Shown: piece by piece, positions 36,100 to 45,306 of the stretch
Numbering within the stretch: the first letter of the stretch is position 1
Layout of the letters: every line of letters begins with the position of its first letter
Assembly: GCA_963704535.1 (NCBI GenBank)
Contig: OY969916.1
Location: 6,882,001-6,946,000 of the forward strand
Source of the DNA: G963704535 sp963704535
GTDB lineage: Bacteria > Chloroflexota > Chloroflexia > Chloroflexales > Roseiflexaceae
Length of the DNA: 64,000 nucleotides
Direction: 5' to 3'
Notes under the pieces: model-generated
What the model saw: the letters and a program-made list of their open reading frames with translations, nothing else
Database searches by the model: none
What the model was told of the DNA's origin: nothing
Program-made: the position numbers and the translations under genes

Positions 36100-37158
36100 A
36101 TGAAGAAACTAAAGCGTAACCCTGCCAAGTTTGAGGTTCTCGATCTGTATAATGCTGTTGCCTCTCAGGAAGGCTATTCTCTAAAAGATCCTGATAGTGC
36201 AAATCTTTTTATTAAGAAAATAGAACAAGAACTCAGTAATGCGAGATCTACTCCAATTGTACTTTATGGTTTGCAAGCTCAATCGATGTTTAGTTACGTT
36301 GCAGCTTGCCTTGAGAATTGTGCTTTGATTAAGACGGAGGATTCGGGAGAAATATATGCACAAGATGATAATTTAACGGTCCCTGATTTTAGAATTGTAT
36401 TGGTAGATGGAACTGAATTGTTGGTAGAAGTAAAAAACTATAGCCAGACATTAAAAAAGGCGATGGAATCATATAAGATAAAGAAAAAATATCTCGAAGG
36501 ATTAAAGATATATGCGTCTCTTTTCAAAAAGGAACTAAAAATTGCAATTTATTGGTCATCTTGGAATGTGTGGACACTTGTTTCTCACGACAAGTTTCAA
36601 CCTAAAAAGAACGATTATGTTCTTGCACTCACTGATGCGCTTGTATATGACGAGATGATGCTGCTAGGTGATCATAGACTCGCGACTACTCCACCGATTG
36701 AAATGAGGCTTGTCGCAGATCCTTCTAAAATGCGAACTGTAAATCCAGATGGCCCAAGCTTTTTCAGGGTTGGCGACGTAGAAATGATGTGTGCGGGAAA
36801 AACAATCGTCGATGAACAGGAAAGAGCTATTGCTTTCAGACTCATGATGTATAGCAAATGGGATGTAAAGGAATTAGTTGAAACAACTGATGATCAACTA
36901 GATGCAATGGTTTTTTCTGCAAATCCATTAGAACCTGTAGAAAATCAAGAATTTCAGTTTCTAGGAAGTATGAGTGAGATATTATCGCGAGAGTATTTAG
37001 CTCTTACATCACCCGAAGGAACGATTGAACGAATTAGCCCAAAAATGCAAGGCTTGAAGTTCGATATGCGGATTCCTCTTAACTATCAAGGTAAAAGTCT
37101 GCGTCTGTGGCGTTTCTTTTCGCAACTGAAGTCCCATAAAAAGGGAAACACTACTTGA
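36100..37158 (+). CDS. Putative PD-(D/E)XK nuclease, partner of the OLD-like ATPase
   Basis: The 352-residue protein has a nuclease-like core: Pro95-Asp96, then beta strands RIVLVDGTELLVEVKN, giving Asp96, Glu110 and Lys112, the PD-(D/E)XK catalytic triad. A long helical and beta region of unknown fold follows (KWDVKELVETTDDQLDAMVF). Composition is AT-rich like the ATPase gene, unlike everything around it, so the pair moved together. An ATPase/TOPRIM protein next to a separate restriction-like nuclease suggests a two-gene defence system; I cannot match it to a named one. Confidence 0.75.
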   Translation: MKKLKRNPAKFEVLDLYNAVASQEGYSLKDPDSANLFIKKIEQELSNARSTPIVLYGLQAQSMFSYVAACLENCALIKTEDSGEIYAQDDNLTVPDFRIVLVDGTELLVEVKNYSQTLKKAMESYKIKKKYLEGLKIYASLFKKELKIAIYWSSWNVWTLVSHDKFQPKKNDYVLALTDALVYDEMMLLGDHRLATTPPIEMRLVADPSKMRTVNPDGPSFFRVGDVEMMCAGKTIVDEQERAIAFRLMMYSKWDVKELVETTDDQLDAMVFSANPLEPVENQEFQFLGSMSEILSREYLALTSPEGTIERISPKMQGLKFDMRIPLNYQGKSLRLWRFFSQLKSHKKGNTT

Positions 37159-37228
37159 TGATCTAAAGATAGTATCTAGAGTCCTCGATATCCATCAGCA
37201 ACCCACATGCGGCCCGGCACCGGCATCC

Positions 37229-37246
37229 ATCGTCAGATTTGACGAT
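37229..37246. promoter_or_regulatory. 18-bp palindrome at the 3' end of the methylase gene
   Basis: ATCGTCAGATTTGACGAT is a near-perfect palindrome lying across the stop codon of the adenine methylase gene. Three more copies lie upstream of the same gene (38240-38338), so the sites bracket it. Confidence 0.65.
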
Positions 37247-38126
37247 GCACCTCCTGCTCAACGGCCGCGTGAGGCCCCTCGGCGACCTCGCTCCGTACCT
37301 CATCGATCGCTGTAAACAACGCCTGGCGCTCCAGTTCAGGCATCCGGCGTAGCCGCTCCCTCCAGCGCTTGCACTTGCGCGCTATCCGCTCGCGCTCTCG
37401 GAAGGTGCTCCCCAGACTGTGATACTCCTGAATCTCTCGCGGCTGGCCGGCGATCTCGCTCCGCACCTCCTCGATCGCCGCAGATACGAGCAGGCGCTCC
37501 AGATCCGGCATCCGGCGCAGCCGCTCCCCCCAGCGCTCGCACATGCGTCTGATCTGCTCGCGCTCGCGGAAATCGCCCCCAACATAGCGATAATCGTGCA
37601 ATTCGAGCGGAGCCCTGTAGTTCATCCAGAGGTGCTCGACCCCCAGCGCGCCGCTGCGCTTGACGGTCTGGAAGCTGATCACTCGCCAGCCGGCCAGCTC
37701 CAGCTCGTACAGCCAGGAGCGGTATCCAGAGATGGCGACCGGGCAGGGCAGCGACCTGAGTAGAGTCAGCAGCTCGCGGTGCTGCTCAACCGTGGCGAAC
37801 TCGTGGCGGTAGATGGGCCTCTGCATGCTGCGGGTCGCCATCAAGTACGGCGGGTCCAGGTACAGAAACTCATCGCCACGCCAGGAGTAGCTGCGCAGGA
37901 AGGTCAGCGCGTCGCCACAAATGATCTCAAGGTTCGGCACCTCGTCGCCGCGCCAGTGCTCGGCGACGACCTGCGCATCCAGTTCAACGCCGATCGTGCG
38001 TTCGGCCGGGCGCTTGTTGCGCAACACCGCGCCTTTGCCGAGGAACGCCTCGATAAAGACCGCGTGCGGCGGGATCTGGTTGATGATTTGCTGAAAGACC
38101 CCCGCGCCTGCTTTGCCGCCGTCCAT
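37233..38126 (-). CDS. D12-class DNA adenine N6-methyltransferase with duplicated C-terminus
   Basis: The start ATG 38126 (MDGGKAGAGVFQQI) has AGGG six bases upstream; the frame is open to 38207 but the extra residues look unnatural. The SAM-binding motif FIEAFLGKGAV and catalytic DPPY (FLYLDPPYL) identify a Dam-like adenine methylase. The catalytic part is short, and the C-terminus holds two similar units of about 55 residues (FREREQIRRMCERWGERLRRMPDLER and FRERERIARKCKRWRERLRRMPELER), probably extra DNA-contact helices. It may protect the element or mark host DNA. No restriction partner adjoins it except the nuclease-like gene at 36100. Confidence 0.9.
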   Translation of the reverse strand: MDGGKAGAGVFQQIINQIPPHAVFIEAFLGKGAVLRNKRPAERTIGVELDAQVVAEHWRGDEVPNLEIICGDALTFLRSYSWRGDEFLYLDPPYLMATRSMQRPIYRHEFATVEQHRELLTLLRSLPCPVAISGYRSWLYELELAGWRVISFQTVKRSGALGVEHLWMNYRAPLELHDYRYVGGDFREREQIRRMCERWGERLRRMPDLERLLVSAAIEEVRSEIAGQPREIQEYHSLGSTFRERERIARKCKRWRERLRRMPELERQALFTAIDEVRSEVAEGPHAAVEQEVHRQI

Positions 38127-38239
38127 TCCTGGCCCTCTGCTACAAAGCGGTGGTGCTCGACCGCCCTCAATGCCGGCGCCGCTCAGGTAGGTTGCTCGAG
38201 CACGCATCGTCAGTTCTGGCGAGGCTGGCCACGGCCGCC

Positions 38240-38338
38240 ATCGTCGAATATGGCGATGCTGGAGCAGTGGCTCTACCTGGTGCTATCGTCAAAAATGACG
38301 ATGAACATGTGGCCTGCAGTATCGTCATTTTTGGCGAT
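38240..38338. promoter_or_regulatory. Three 18-bp palindromic sites upstream of the methylase
   Basis: ATCGTCGAATATGGCGAT (38240-38257), ATCGTCAAAAATGACGAT (38285-38302) and ATCGTCATTTTTGGCGAT (38321-38338) share the form ATCGTCNNNNNTGRCGAT; with the copy at 37229-37246 there are four. They fall between the methylase gene and the divergent HTH gene at 38430, whose product is a candidate binder. Confidence 0.7.
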
Positions 38339-38429
38339 GCTGTCAAGCCGAGGAGCTGGATCGTTAGCAGTTGACAAGAGTAATCACAAATCATATCATG
38401 GCATAAGAAAGCCAATCGCGACGGCAAGC

Positions 38430-38825
38430 ATGGGCAGAAACGGTATGACTCCAAAAGGACGACCGCGCGTGGCAACGCCGGACGATCAGATCGAACGCCT
38501 TCACACCGAACAAGGCTGGGGTGCGCGGCGCATCCATGCCCACTTGGTCGCGCACGGGGCGGAGGTGAGCTTTTCCACCGTGCAGCGGCGGCTCGCGGAG
38601 ATTCGCGCTCGGCGGGGCGACGTGCCGCCATCGAAGATGCAGCCCGACCCGCCCGACGGCTACATCGGCATCGCTGAGGCTGCACGACTGCTGGGCTGGT
38701 CGCGGCAGTGGGTTCATAAGACCCTGCGCTCTCGCGACACCAGGCGCGAGGGCCGGCGCGTCTGGGTCAGCCACCAGCGTGTCGAGGAACTGCTCGTGGA
38801 GCGACAGGCGCAGGTCCTTCTGTAG
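38430..38825 (+). CDS. Helix-turn-helix protein with excisionase-like C-terminus
   Basis: The product is 131 residues from ATG 38430, with ATG 38445 an alternative. The N-half is a homeodomain-like HTH (DDQIERLHTEQGWGARRIHAHLVAHG, VSFSTVQRRLAEIRARRG); the C-half is a MerR/excisionase-type winged helix (YIGIAEAARLLGWSRQWVHKTL, RREGRRVWVSHQRVEELL). No strong ribosome site is visible. It is transcribed away from the methylase gene across the palindromic sites, and the NACHT gene follows 39 bases later, so it may control both. Confidence 0.7.
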   Translation: MGRNGMTPKGRPRVATPDDQIERLHTEQGWGARRIHAHLVAHGAEVSFSTVQRRLAEIRARRGDVPPSKMQPDPPDGYIGIAEAARLLGWSRQWVHKTLRSRDTRREGRRVWVSHQRVEELLVERQAQVLL

Positions 38826-38864
38826 ATTCTTCCGCAGCGCTGTGACCGGAGGGGACACTCGCAT

Positions 38865-40878
38865 ATGGGCAACCGCCTTCAAATGCTGCTTCGCGGCCTG
38901 GCGGCTCTCTTCGCCCTTGCGGCATTCTGCGTGGGAGTGCTCTGGCTCCTCCGGGGACTTGGCGTCTCGCTGCCCATCCTACTCCCCGATGCCGCTTTCG
39001 AGCCGCTAATCTTCGTCGTCAGCACTATTGTCGCCTTCATGGCAGGGTTGGCAGGCAAGACATTTGACCAGTCACCTGCCACGGGGCGGGTCGCTGTCCA
39101 GGCGCGCAACAATCGGGCGGCGATGATCGCCAAGGTCCACACCACCTGGATTGACAACGTGCTGCGTCGCTCGCTCTACGCCGAGATGCGCCTGGACCTG
39201 CCCCTCGCACAGCGCACCGATGCCGTCACGCCACCCCAACCGGCACTGGTCCAGGCGCAGGACGAGCAGCACATTGATCTGCCGCGAGGAACGACCATCC
39301 TGGAGCTGTACGACCGGCTGGATCGCTCCCTGCTCATCCTGGGCGCGCCTGGCGGCGGCAAGACGACCTTGCTGCTGGAGCTGTGCGATAAGCTGCTCGA
39401 CCGCGCCGCGGCTGATGAGAAAGTGCCGATCCCGGTGGTCTTCAACCTCGATTCCTGGGCGCTCAAGCGCCCACCGCTGGCCGACTGGCTCAAGGAGCAA
39501 CTGCGCATCTTCTACGCCGTGCCACACGTCATCGCGGAGCAATGGGTGGAGACCGATCAGGTGCTGCCGCTGCTGGACGGGCTGGACGAGGTGCCGGAAG
39601 CGCATCGGGCGACGTGCGTGGACTACATCAATGCTTTCCACCAGGAGCACAGCCTGCTGCCAATCGTTGTGTGCAGCCGCATCGAGGAATACAAGCCGCT
39701 GATGAAGGGTGAGCGACGGCTCCAGGCACATGGGGCCGTGCTCATCCAATCGTTGCCAAGCGCCGAAGTGACACGCTATCTCGACCAAGCGAGTGTACCA
39801 CTCGCGGGACTGTGCGCGGCCCTTACTACCGACCGGGAGCTGTGGAAGTTCGCGGTTAATCCATTACTGCTGGGCGTGCTAGCGCTGGCCTACCGGGACA
39901 TGCCGGAGGAGCAGATTGTGGCTGGCGGCGCGCCAGCAGTCCGCCGCGACCGCCTGTTCCGCGACTACATCGACGCGATGTTCGCGCGGCGGCGCCCCGA
40001 CCCGCGCTACCCCAAAGAGCAAGTGCTGCGCTGGCTGACCTGGATCGCGGCGCGGATGGCCGAGCGGTCGCAGACCGTTTTTCGTATCGAGGATCTCCAG
40101 CCGGAGCTTCTGGCTGATGCCAGGTGGCGCCGCTGGTATCAGGTCAGCATCGGGCTGGTCATGGGCCTGGTCATGGGGCTGGTTAGTGGGCCGGTCTTCG
40201 GGCTGGTTATCGGGCTGGTTATCGGGCTGGTTATCGGGCTGGTCAGCGGGCTGAGAGTAAGGCGGATCATGCCGTATAGATCGGATGCGCTGGACATCGA
40301 AAGGGCTGGTCATGGGGTTGGTCAGTGGACTGGTCTTCGGGCTGTTCAGCGGGCTGTTCAGCGGGCTGTTCAGCGGGCTGGTCTTCGGGCTGGTCTTCGG
40401 GCTGCGTGACGAGGTGTCTGTGGGGCAGCGGTCATGGCCGAATGAAGGGATTCATCGCTCACTAGCGAATGTGCTGGTCATCTGGCTGGTCATCTGGCTG
40501 GTCATCTGGCTGGTCATCTGGCTGGTCGGTGGGCTGGTTATCGGGCTGGTCGGCGGGCTGGTCTTCGGGCTTGTCTTCGGGCTGGGCAGCGGGCTGTTCT
40601 TCGCGCTGTTCTTCGGGCTGGTTTTCGGGCTGGTTTTCGGGCGAGGTGGCGGGCCGGCCGTCATCCAGCACTATGTCCTGCGCCTGCTGTTCTGGCGCTC
40701 AGGCGCTGTGCCGCTCCGCCTCGTGCCGTTCTGTGACCGCTGTGTCGACCTGGTGCTGCTGCGCCGGGCAGGAGGCAGCTACATCTTCATCCACCGGATG
40801 CTACTGGACTATCTCGCGTCTCTAGAGTCGTCGTTCGCTCACCGACCTGCCGGGCAGAGACGCGGCGAGCACGATTGA
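38865..40878 (+). CDS. NACHT NTPase with membrane Gly-Leu-Val repeats, frameshifted
   Basis: GGAGGGG precedes ATG 38865. Two N-terminal membrane helices (about residues 8-65) are followed by a NACHT domain with Walker A LGAPGGGKTT (about 160-170), Walker B LPLLDGLDEV (about 233-242) and a CSRIEEY sensor. The C-terminus is a long run of GLVxGL repeats forming membrane helices. At about 40290-40315 a shift moves the repeats into the frame that ends IQHYVLRLLFW ... GGSYIFIHRMLLDYLASLE at 40878, the ending usual for this family. Bacterial NACHT proteins act in phage defence. The repeat DNA (ATCTGGCTGGTC and similar 12-mers) may be prone to slippage. Confidence 0.85.
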
Positions 40879-40976
40879 TGTCCGCCCTCAGCCTTCCCCA
40901 CTGCATAGAGGCGCGCTCCCAGCATCCGCGCGCCTCCTTCCACCGCAAGCACGTTTCTTTCAGGTAGCTCCCGCCA

Positions 40977-41282
40977 CTATGACGCCTCCGGCCGCAGCTC
41001 CATCAGCGCACACCAATCGGCGCGCGGATTGCCGCCGTCCATCCCGGCCAGGCGCCAGGGGCGCTCCTCTGGCAGTGGGTCATCGTCAGCCTGCGGCGAG
41101 ACCAGGGTGGAGAGCCGGCGCGGCGCGAGCGCGGTCAGCGCCGCGCTACCCACCGGGAACGCATCGGCGAGCTGGTCACGTCCGACTACGCTGGTCAGGT
41201 CGTACCAGGCATCCGGGCTGATGTCGTCGCTCAGGATGCCAAACACACAGCGGGCCAGCGCCAGGCGCAGTTTCTTCGCAGG
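40977..41282 (-). pseudogene. Orphan C-terminal domain, in frame after an amber codon
   Basis: Directly after the TAG of the next gene (41283-41285) the same frame continues with KKLRLALARCVFGILSDDIS, DAWYDLTSVVGRDQLADAF, and ends at TAG 40977. This matches the C-terminal third of that gene (LRLSLARAILAVLRDEVAPD, SWLGVTSLVHRDELERVF). No start codon or ribosome site is evident. It is either the tail of a deleted tandem paralogue or a readthrough extension; I favour a deletion remnant. Confidence 0.5.
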
Positions 41283-41915
41283 CTACACCGGCGGCGTCAA
41301 GCCCAGCAGCTCACACAGCGCTGCTCGCGGCGCCTCGGCAAGCGCTTCGTCACCGTGGGCCAGCCGCCACTCACCCCCGAACAGGCGCGCGGCCTCGGCG
41401 TGGCTCTGCGGGAACACCCGCTCCAGCTCATCACGATGCACCAGGCTGGTCACACCCAGCCAGCTATCGGGCGCCACCTCGTCGCGCAGCACCGCCAGGA
41501 TCGCCCGCGCCAGGCTCAGGCGCAAGGGGAGATTGGCACTTTGCTCCTCATTGGGCGGGTAGGGCGGTGCGAGCACGATCTGCGCGCCCTCGCTCATCGT
41601 CCAGGGCCTCCTCGGCGTGTCGAGCACGTCGAACGCCATCCAGCCCCACAAAGCCTGCTCCTCACTCAGCGCCCCATCGGGCAGGCTGATGGCGATCCGC
41701 CCGGTCCAGAGCGAGCGAAACCACCAGTGGGTCACGTTCGGGAAAGCCTCCCGGAAATGCAACCCATACCAGAAGTCCCACGGCATCGTCGTGGTGTGCG
41801 TGGCGGTCGCCGTGACACTGCCCTGCTCCCATAGGCGCACGGCTGTGGGCGTCCACTCAATTCCCGTGCCCAGCGCCGCCTGGTAGGGGTGCGCCGGGGC
41901 CATATACTCTTGCAT
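41283..41915 (-). CDS. Unknown protein, SHWWF-type paralogue 1
   Basis: ATG 41915 overlaps the restored stop of the VWA gene (TGATG), so it is the next gene of the operon. The 210-residue protein begins MQEYMAPAHPYQAALGTGIEWTPTAVRLWEQ and has FPNVTHWWFRSLWTGRIAI and NLPLRLSLARAILAVL. The protein at 49559-50188 shares the same blocks (FPTVSHWWFGSAWTQRV, NLPLRLRLGQFARLVLAG), so the two are paralogues in one operon. The function is unknown; the conserved Trp-rich patch is unusual. Confidence 0.8.
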   Translation of the reverse strand: MQEYMAPAHPYQAALGTGIEWTPTAVRLWEQGSVTATATHTTTMPWDFWYGLHFREAFPNVTHWWFRSLWTGRIAISLPDGALSEEQALWGWMAFDVLDTPRRPWTMSEGAQIVLAPPYPPNEEQSANLPLRLSLARAILAVLRDEVAPDSWLGVTSLVHRDELERVFPQSHAEAARLFGGEWRLAHGDEALAEAPRAALCELLGLTPPV

Positions 41916-43601
41916 CAGTCACCTCCCAAGGATTCAAAGATGTCGGCGATGCGCTGCCCGACCACATTGGGCAACTCAGTCAGCTCGGCGATCGAGCCGC
42001 CAGTTGTTCGTCCCAAACAGCTCGGTCATTTTGCGCTGCTGATCGTCGGTCGGGTTGCCCAGAAAGACGCCGAAGGTGACGATCCCCTCACGGCGGGTTT
42101 CCTTGTACTGTGCAACCGCGTTTGGGTGGTCTTCCATGTCGCCATCCATCAGGTTGACGATCAGCCTATTTTTGTCCGGTCTTGCCAGCAGCGCCGCCGT
42201 CGCCAGCCCCACCACCGGCGCGGTGACAAAGTTCGAGGTGCTGCTATCCTCGGCCAGCCGTGCGGCCCGGCGCGGATCGAGCGCCGCATCGCCCATCGAC
42301 TTGTACTGCGTGCTGGCGCCACCATGGCCGCGCACCTCGTAAGGGATCTCAATCGTTTCAAGTGCTTGAGAGATGACGCATGTTGCATCATACAGCCGCC
42401 GGCTGCGAATGTGATCGGCCATGCTGCCGCTCTGGTCGAGCAGCAGGCTGACCGCCATCCCGGTATCGTCGGAGGTGCTGATACGGGACCGCACATCCTC
42501 ACGCCCGGCCAGCGCCGCCGGCAGCCTGCGCCGGTCGATCCGGCCCTCCTGCTGCATCCGCAGCCGCGCGATCGTCTCCTGGCGGATCGAGTCCAGCCGG
42601 CGCGCCAGGCGGCCAGAAATCTGCTGCTGGGCCACCCTCCGTCGCTCCAGCTCGGCGAGCTTGCGCGGAGCGGTTTGCATGGGCGTGCCGGTCTGCACCG
42701 AATCCACCCGACCGTCGGGCGTGCGGTAGCGCTGGCGGGTGGTATCGCTGGGCGGTATTGCTTTGCTGTAGCCCTCGTCCCAGATGCGATCGGTCGTGTG
42801 CTTGTCGGTGAGCGGGGCATGCAGCAGGCCGCCCAGACTGTCATAGCGGCCCTGACGTGTGATTTCGCGCTCGACCGCGCTGACCGCCTGGGCCTCCAGG
42901 TCGTTCAAGATGTCTTCCAACCGCTCCGGGGTCAGTCGATCGCCCACGGCGGTCTCACCATCGGGTGCCAGGCCCGGCACGGGGGTGCTCTCGCCGGCAG
43001 GGCCGCCGTCCTTTGGATTGTCGGGCTTTCCATCAGAGGTGGGTTTGCCACTCGTATCACCCTCACCGGCAACCTTCTCCCCCGCTTCATCCTGCGCACC
43101 TGCCGCCTCGCCCTGATCCGCCCCGGAATCAGCATTGCCGCCCCCGTCAGCCGCCTCGTTCGCGTCCGCACCTTCGCCACCCTCTGCACTCTGGCCCTCA
43201 CCCGCGCCGCTGGACGGCAACCCGGAACGCGGCTTCGTTCCTGGTGGGGGCGGCGGTGGTGGCGTGGCACTGGTTTCAGGGATGGTCAGCACGCCGGCGG
43301 CTTCGAGGCGCCTGGTGATCTCGATCGTCGCCGCTAGGCTGTCCTCCGGCGTGCCCAGCGCGCCCCGTCGCGCGAAGGGCTCCAGTTCCTCAAACAGCGC
43401 CCGGCCCGCCTCTGTCATCGCCCGACGCACCTCGTCGCGCACGCTGAAGTAGGGCAGCGCGGCGTAGAGCAACGGCCAGATCACCTCGTCGGCCAGCGCG
43501 ACCCCAGGACCAACCCGCTCGTGCCAGCGCGGATAGATCGCACATTGAGCCGCCAGGGTTTCAGCGACGCCCCCAAAGCGGTCGCTCATGTCGCGCTCCA
43601 T
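41915..43601 (-). CDS. VWA-domain protein (CobT-like), frameshifted near C-terminus
   Basis: ATG 43601 (or 43589) opens a protein with an acidic, low-complexity middle (GADANEAADGGGNADSGADQGEAA) typical of CobT-type proteins and a C-terminal VWA domain with a MIDAS motif (LLLDQSGSMADH, later LIVNLMDGD). The first frame stops at 41976; shifting one base near 41990 gives the natural end GSIAELTELPNVVGQRIADIF...GGD with TGA at 41915-41917, overlapping the next start. MoxR-class AAA ATPases and VWA proteins work as metal-dependent chaperone pairs; the AAA partner is encoded at 45307-48463. Confidence 0.85.
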
Positions 43602-45296
43602 GCCGGCCGTCTTCGATGATGTTATAGATCTTGGTGATCATCGCCCGGCTCTGATCAATGCCGGGGATGGTCTCGCGCGCGGCCGCAACCTCCAGTAAAT
43701 AGGCCCAATCTTCGGGCGGTGTGGTCAGCTCGTGCCCGATCTCGTGGTAGATGCCGGCCTTGGTCACGATCATATTGTGGCGTGGGTCGGCGTCATGCCC
43801 CAGCGGATAGGGATCAGCGTAGATCGTGCCCTGCATGTCGGTCGCGAAGCCGCCGCCCTCGCGGAGTATCACGCGGCAGTCGTGGCCCGCGACACCAGAG
43901 GCGATCCGGCCCCACAGGTCGGCCATGGTCGGATTATTGATCGGGTCGGATAGGGTGATGAAGTCTTTGGCCGCTTCCATCACCGTGCGCCGCCTGGGAA
44001 GCGGCAGGCCATCCCTGGTGGTTCCCCAGCGCGTGATACCGTAGCGATCGACGCCAAACCCGTTGTAGCCATCAGCGCCAAAGGTCGGAACAGGGCAGGA
44101 GTGGGTTCGGCGTGAGCCCTTTCCCGGCATCCACTGGCCGCAGGTCGCACAGCGCGGATGAGGGAGCGCCGAGAGCACTGCCACGGCCATGGCGTGCCGC
44201 TTTGCCGGACTGCTGTTCGACTGGCGCGCCCAATAGATCAGCGGCAGATCGGTGCGCTTGCGTCCGAACTCCGAGCGCAATTCTTCCGCGATGGTACGCA
44301 GCAACGAATTGACCGCCGCTTCCGATGAGCCGAGGGACTGGCCGTTGGCGAAGTCAAGCAGGGCTACACGAGCCATCGTACTCGCATCGCGCATCGCACG
44401 GCGGATGATGTTCAGAGCCGCCGGCGGCACATCGCCGGGTGGGTCGGCTGGCCGCATGCGGTAGCGCGACGGCTCACCCGCATCCGCCTCACCCTCACCG
44501 CGCTCGCTCCTGGCATCGCGGTCAGATCCTCCGGGTGCGGATGGGGTGCCGGAGGGCGGACACCACGACCGATCGGGCGCATTCTCACTGTGCTCGCTCC
44601 TCGCTTCCCCACCTGGCGCGGCAGGTCGAGCAGCAGCACCAGTTGCGGCATCGTCGGCGAGGGGCTTCTCCTCGGTCACGCGAAAAGCCCGGCCGTCCAG
44701 GGCTGCCTCCAGCTCGGCCAGCGTGCCGGGCACCTTCCAGGTCTTCCCTACCACGTCCCAGGCGTTCCTGGGTGCCACTCCACGCGCCTGTGCGTAGGCT
44801 TTGACCGCCTCTTTCATTGTCTCGAAATCGCCGCCGCTCACGTAGTAGGGGCGTCCCTCAACCGTGATCGTCACCACATCAGGGCCGCGCCGGCGCGAGC
44901 CGTAGGCTTCGAGGGAGGGTGGCTCCTCTGGCTCACGCACCGCACCGCCGGGGCTCGCCTGGGCGATCTGGGCCGCGAGTGTGGGCAGCGACCTCCCGCC
45001 CCGGATCGCCATCAAGGTCTGGGCCAGCGCCGCGTAGCCCTGGCGCGCCGCCGGCTTTGGTAGGCCGTCTGCCGCGTGCGTTGGTGGTGCGATCCCCAAC
45101 GCCTGCATCTGGGAGAACAGCACCCGTGTCAGCGCGTCGGCCAGTGCCGGCTGCACATCCTGGCGCTGGCGCGCGGTGTCGTAAATTGTCTCCATAATCT
45201 GCTGCGCCCGCTGCGGATCGCCGCCGAACGCCTGGCAGACTGACCCTCGGCCGCCACCGCCGCCACGTAGCGAGCGCGATTGCCTTCACACGACAT
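43561..45296 (-). CDS. Head-domain protein with HExxH metallopeptidase-like motif
   Basis: ATG 45296 has GGGAGG upstream and begins MSCEGNRARYVAAVAAEGQ; a one-base shift near 45240 is then needed to reach QAFGGDPQRAQQIMETIYDTARQ. This N-terminus, with PPTHAADGLPKP..GYAAL, is the head shared with the proteins at 45307 and 50202. The middle has CATCGQWMPGKGSRRTHSCP, a zinc motif also seen in the partners, followed by GYNGFGVDRYGITRWG. Near the C-terminus IYHEIGHELTT gives HEIGH, an HExxH zinc-peptidase signature. The VWA gene start lies inside its 3' end. Activity is inferred from the motif only. Confidence 0.8.
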
Positions 45297-45306
45297 TGAT
45301 GCCTCC

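Noticed and set aside
40141..40650. CRISPR-like array in the repeated DNA of the NACHT gene
   Set aside because: The repeats are coding, variable in length and lack unique spacers; they encode membrane GLV repeats.
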